Positions 56,523 through 64,000 of a stretch of 64,000 nucleotides of DNA are shown in pieces (positions within the stretch are counted from its first letter, which is position 1; each line of letters begins with the position of its first letter). The notes below the pieces were generated by a model. That model was not told the origin of the DNA. It was given only the letters and a program-made list of their open reading frames with translations, and made no database searches. The position numbers and the translations under genes are program-made. The DNA comes from Bondarzewia mesenterica (lineage: Eukaryota > Basidiomycota > Agaricomycetes > Russulales > Bondarzewiaceae): NCBI GenBank assembly GCA_004802705.1, contig SGPL01000015.1, positions 66,755-130,754 on the forward strand, in the 5' to 3' direction.

Positions 56523-57570
56523 CTGCTCGGTCGTGCGGCCGCCTATGCTTGTGCGTATGCGTGGTCCAAGCACTACGGTATATACGGAACGCACAAGTAT
56601 GCTCATAAGTATGCGTGTCGACCTAGATGCAGAGAATGCGGAGCGCGAAGGGTGTTCTGTGTAGACACCCGCCGTCGGATGCTGTTCCGTCGGAGGGACA
56701 CGTTTTGGGGGGAGTCATGACAAACTGCGGAGAAGGTTCTTCAACGGGATCGGTGATACCTTTCGACCTCTAATCCCATTAAGTACATGGTTCAGTGTGG
56801 TCCCAGACAAAAAAAAGCCCTTCCAAGACCAGGTCGAGTCACATTGACTGTATCATGATAAATATGTCCACGGACGCGTCGCGGCTCAGATCTCAGAGTC
56901 AGTGCCTCCGAAGGGCTAGGGGTCCTAAACCCTGCTTGTGGAAATTGTTAAAGGTGTCCTTGATCAAGCTTCAAGGCTTTGAACGAATTTACATGCATGA
57001 TTTGACTGTGTTCTGAGTGAGTTTCTGACTGTTGCGTGTTCTTTTCACTGTTCAGTGTCGAATACCGCGGCCAATGAGATGCCCGGCAATTCAGGTAAGG
57101 TACCGAGGGTTGATGACGTTATACGATTACGACGCGGTTGCGATCACAAAGTGACAAAGGTTAACGGAACTCAGCCCCATCGATCGTCTCTTCCGCTCCA
57201 GCTCTCCATGGTTTTTCTTCTTCTTTTCGAGCCATTTATTCAGGCCTCGATGGGCCAGTTTTTTTTTTGACTTGGGGAAAAATAGGACATAGAAGCAATG
57301 TGTTCCGAGGCATGCGTGCAGAAACACGTTTTGCGGCATGGTCTCGCGAGATTTTGTGTACGGTTTTGGAGAGTTGGACCCGCTATCGCAGTAGGTCCAC
57401 AGGCACGATGGGCCGCATGCCGTTCCATCGTAATTTGGGTTGGTCATCTTGTCAGTCCGAGCAGTCGTCATTCCTTTGCCGCCGCTTTCCAGCGCTTTCC
57501 CTTCTCCCCCACCAGGCTTAAGTAGCCCTTCGTCCTCTGCTTCCCCGTCCACGAAACGCACGACGCCTCC
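56523..57570. other. Intergenic, ABCC promoter side
   Basis: About 1 kb without a recognisable gene. A T10 tract near 57260 is the only striking feature. A 184-codon minus-strand frame (57127-57681) overlaps the first exon of the ABC transporter and looks like a chance frame. Confidence 0.4.
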
Positions 57571-63021
<5,451 letters not shown>

Positions 63022-63674
63022 ACGCGCCCGCATCATGAATTTTTCTTTGTTTATTTCTTTTGCCTATCTTCATCCCCAGATGTTGGTTATGGGATATTGG
63101 ATACTTAGACCGCCATGCATCTGACGCGCTTTACGGACAGTTAACGACATCTCGACGGGTTATTGATGCACGATTTTCAGGATGCTTTGAATTGATGTTA
63201 CGCGCATATACTTTGCTGTGTTGTCGTTTTTACTGACACCTACATATTGAGTTGGGGCTGCCAACGCATACATAGATCTTCCGGTGGTACCTTCCCGACT
63301 CCTGAGCTACCACTTTGCGTCTGACTCGGTGCAGGGATGCTGCGACTTTCGTACTTTATACAGCCAAACTGCAAAGGTCGTGAAGTCGACATACATACTT
63401 AAGAAACAAGTACAATGGTTCAAACGTGAAAAATACTATTTGCATATGTACAACAAAACGATAAGCACTCTTTGTTCGACGCTAAATCACAACCTCGCAC
63501 TCTTCGGCATGGCCCTCATCGCCTGTCATAGACTATTACTCCTTCCTGCAAGCCATAAATTTTCACGTCCTGTCTTGACTCTAAACCTGTACCAGCACCT
63601 CCCGAGCCCTTCTCTCTCTGAACTCACCAGCGCTTCTACAGGCTCTCTGCTCTCAAACGTCATCTCACAGGTCT
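63022..63674. other. Intergenic, GLT1 promoter region
   Basis: 650 bp between tandem genes, with a pyrimidine-rich stretch (ccttctctctctgaactcacc, about 63607-63630) close to the GLT1 start, as is common at fungal promoters. No gene seen; the 139-codon frame across it (63284-63703) ends inside GLT1 and has no recognisable content. Confidence 0.4.
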
Positions 63675-64000
63675 ATGGCCCCCGACTCTCCTATCTCCAA
63701 TGATTCTTCGCTTCCTCTAGTTGAGGAGAACGCTTCTCCCAGTGCTATTGACAGTTTTAATGCCGTCCAGCGCGACCCTTCGTCCTGGTCTGGCGCTATG
63801 CCCGCCAGCCAGGGTCTCTACTCGAACGAGCTTGAGAAGGACGCCTGTGGTGTCGGCTTCATCTGCCATATCAAGGGAGAACCGAGTCACAAAATCGTCT
63901 CCGATGCCAGACAGCTCCTGTGCGCCATGACCCATCGTGGTGCGACCGGTGCCGATAGCCGTGATGGTGATGGTGCCGGCGTTATGACTGCTATTCCTCA
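63675..64000 (+). CDS. GLT1: NADH-dependent glutamate synthase (GOGAT), 5' end only
   Basis: Start of a very large enzyme that makes two glutamates from glutamine and 2-oxoglutarate with NADH. The start ATG 63675-63677 gives MAPDSPISNDSSLPLVEENA, followed by a propeptide-like region up to GLYSNELEKDACGVGFICHI. The Cys in this motif is the N-terminal nucleophile of the class II glutaminase domain after propeptide removal. Next come KIVSDARQLLCAMTHRGATG and SRDGDGAGVMTAIP, both highly conserved in the glutaminase domain. No intron within the visible 326 bp. The rest lies beyond the window. Confidence 0.93.
   Translation, partial: MAPDSPISNDSSLPLVEENASPSAIDSFNAVQRDPSSWSGAMPASQGLYSNELEKDACGVGFICHIKGEPSHKIVSDARQLLCAMTHRGATGADSRDGDGAGVMTAIP

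Overview
The window looks like nuclear DNA of a basidiomycete, most likely an Agaricomycete (mushroom-forming) fungus. Genes are packed on both strands and cut by many introns of about 50-60 nt with GT-AG borders. The protein set is typical of that group: an MFS sugar transporter, an intracellular-type GH13 amylase, a Svf1 protein, an Oma1 protease, an ABCC transporter and NADH-GOGAT. Nothing prokaryotic (operon, CRISPR array, Shine-Dalgarno site) is present, and I found no tRNA or rRNA gene.

Layout. 1-0.45 kb: 3' end of a sugar transporter. 0.56-3.1 kb: alpha-amylase (minus). 3.2-4.4 kb: no clear gene, one weak candidate. 4.4-6.8 kb: long coiled-coil protein (minus), facing a small unknown gene (7.1-7.9 kb, plus) across a paired ACGCGT palindrome. 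8.6-9.8 kb: RNase H2 catalytic subunit (minus), with a 585-bp hAT-like MITE just upstream. 10.7-17.4 kb: three housekeeping genes in a row on the minus strand (SNU66/SART1 splicing factor, RMND1-like mitochondrial protein, Acl4-type ribosomal chaperone). 17.5-19.2 kb: a degenerate patch holding a MITE-like relic, fragments of an acetolactate-synthase small subunit and a Dis3-like exoribonuclease, and a degenerate minisatellite of about 49 bp units. 19.6-28.2 kb: unknown gene, SVF1, OMA1 and an APC/LAT amino-acid permease. 28.8-41.5 kb: a more accessory stretch with a secreted low-complexity protein containing an internal duplication, a truncated phosphotransferase copy, a beta-propeller lectin-like gene, an ankyrin-vWA fusion, a trypsin-like protease and the fuller phosphotransferase copy. 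42.3-64 kb: mostly conserved genes (COX4, Ca2+/H+ antiporter, URK1, ATG17, DBP6, an ABCC transporter and the start of GLT1).

The genes do not form one pathway or a biosynthetic cluster. Themes include mitochondrial function (OMA1, RMND1, COX4), RNA and ribosome biogenesis (SNU66, ACL4, DBP6), DNA repair (RNase H2), transport (sugar, amino acid, calcium, drug export) and secretion. The most interesting non-standard items are the hAT-like MITE with a perfect 8-bp target duplication and its diverged relative beside captured-looking gene fragments, the intragenic duplication in the secreted protein where one copy has an extra intron, and the partial gene duplication of the phosphotransferase.

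Quality warning. Ambiguous bases (N) are scattered only through about 43.8-46.3 kb. Apparent single-base frame breaks occur in conserved genes (OMA1, DBP6, the phosphotransferase, possibly the amylase). Some or all of these may be sequence errors rather than biology. Exon borders are my reading of splice signals plus frame continuity, not experimentally supported.
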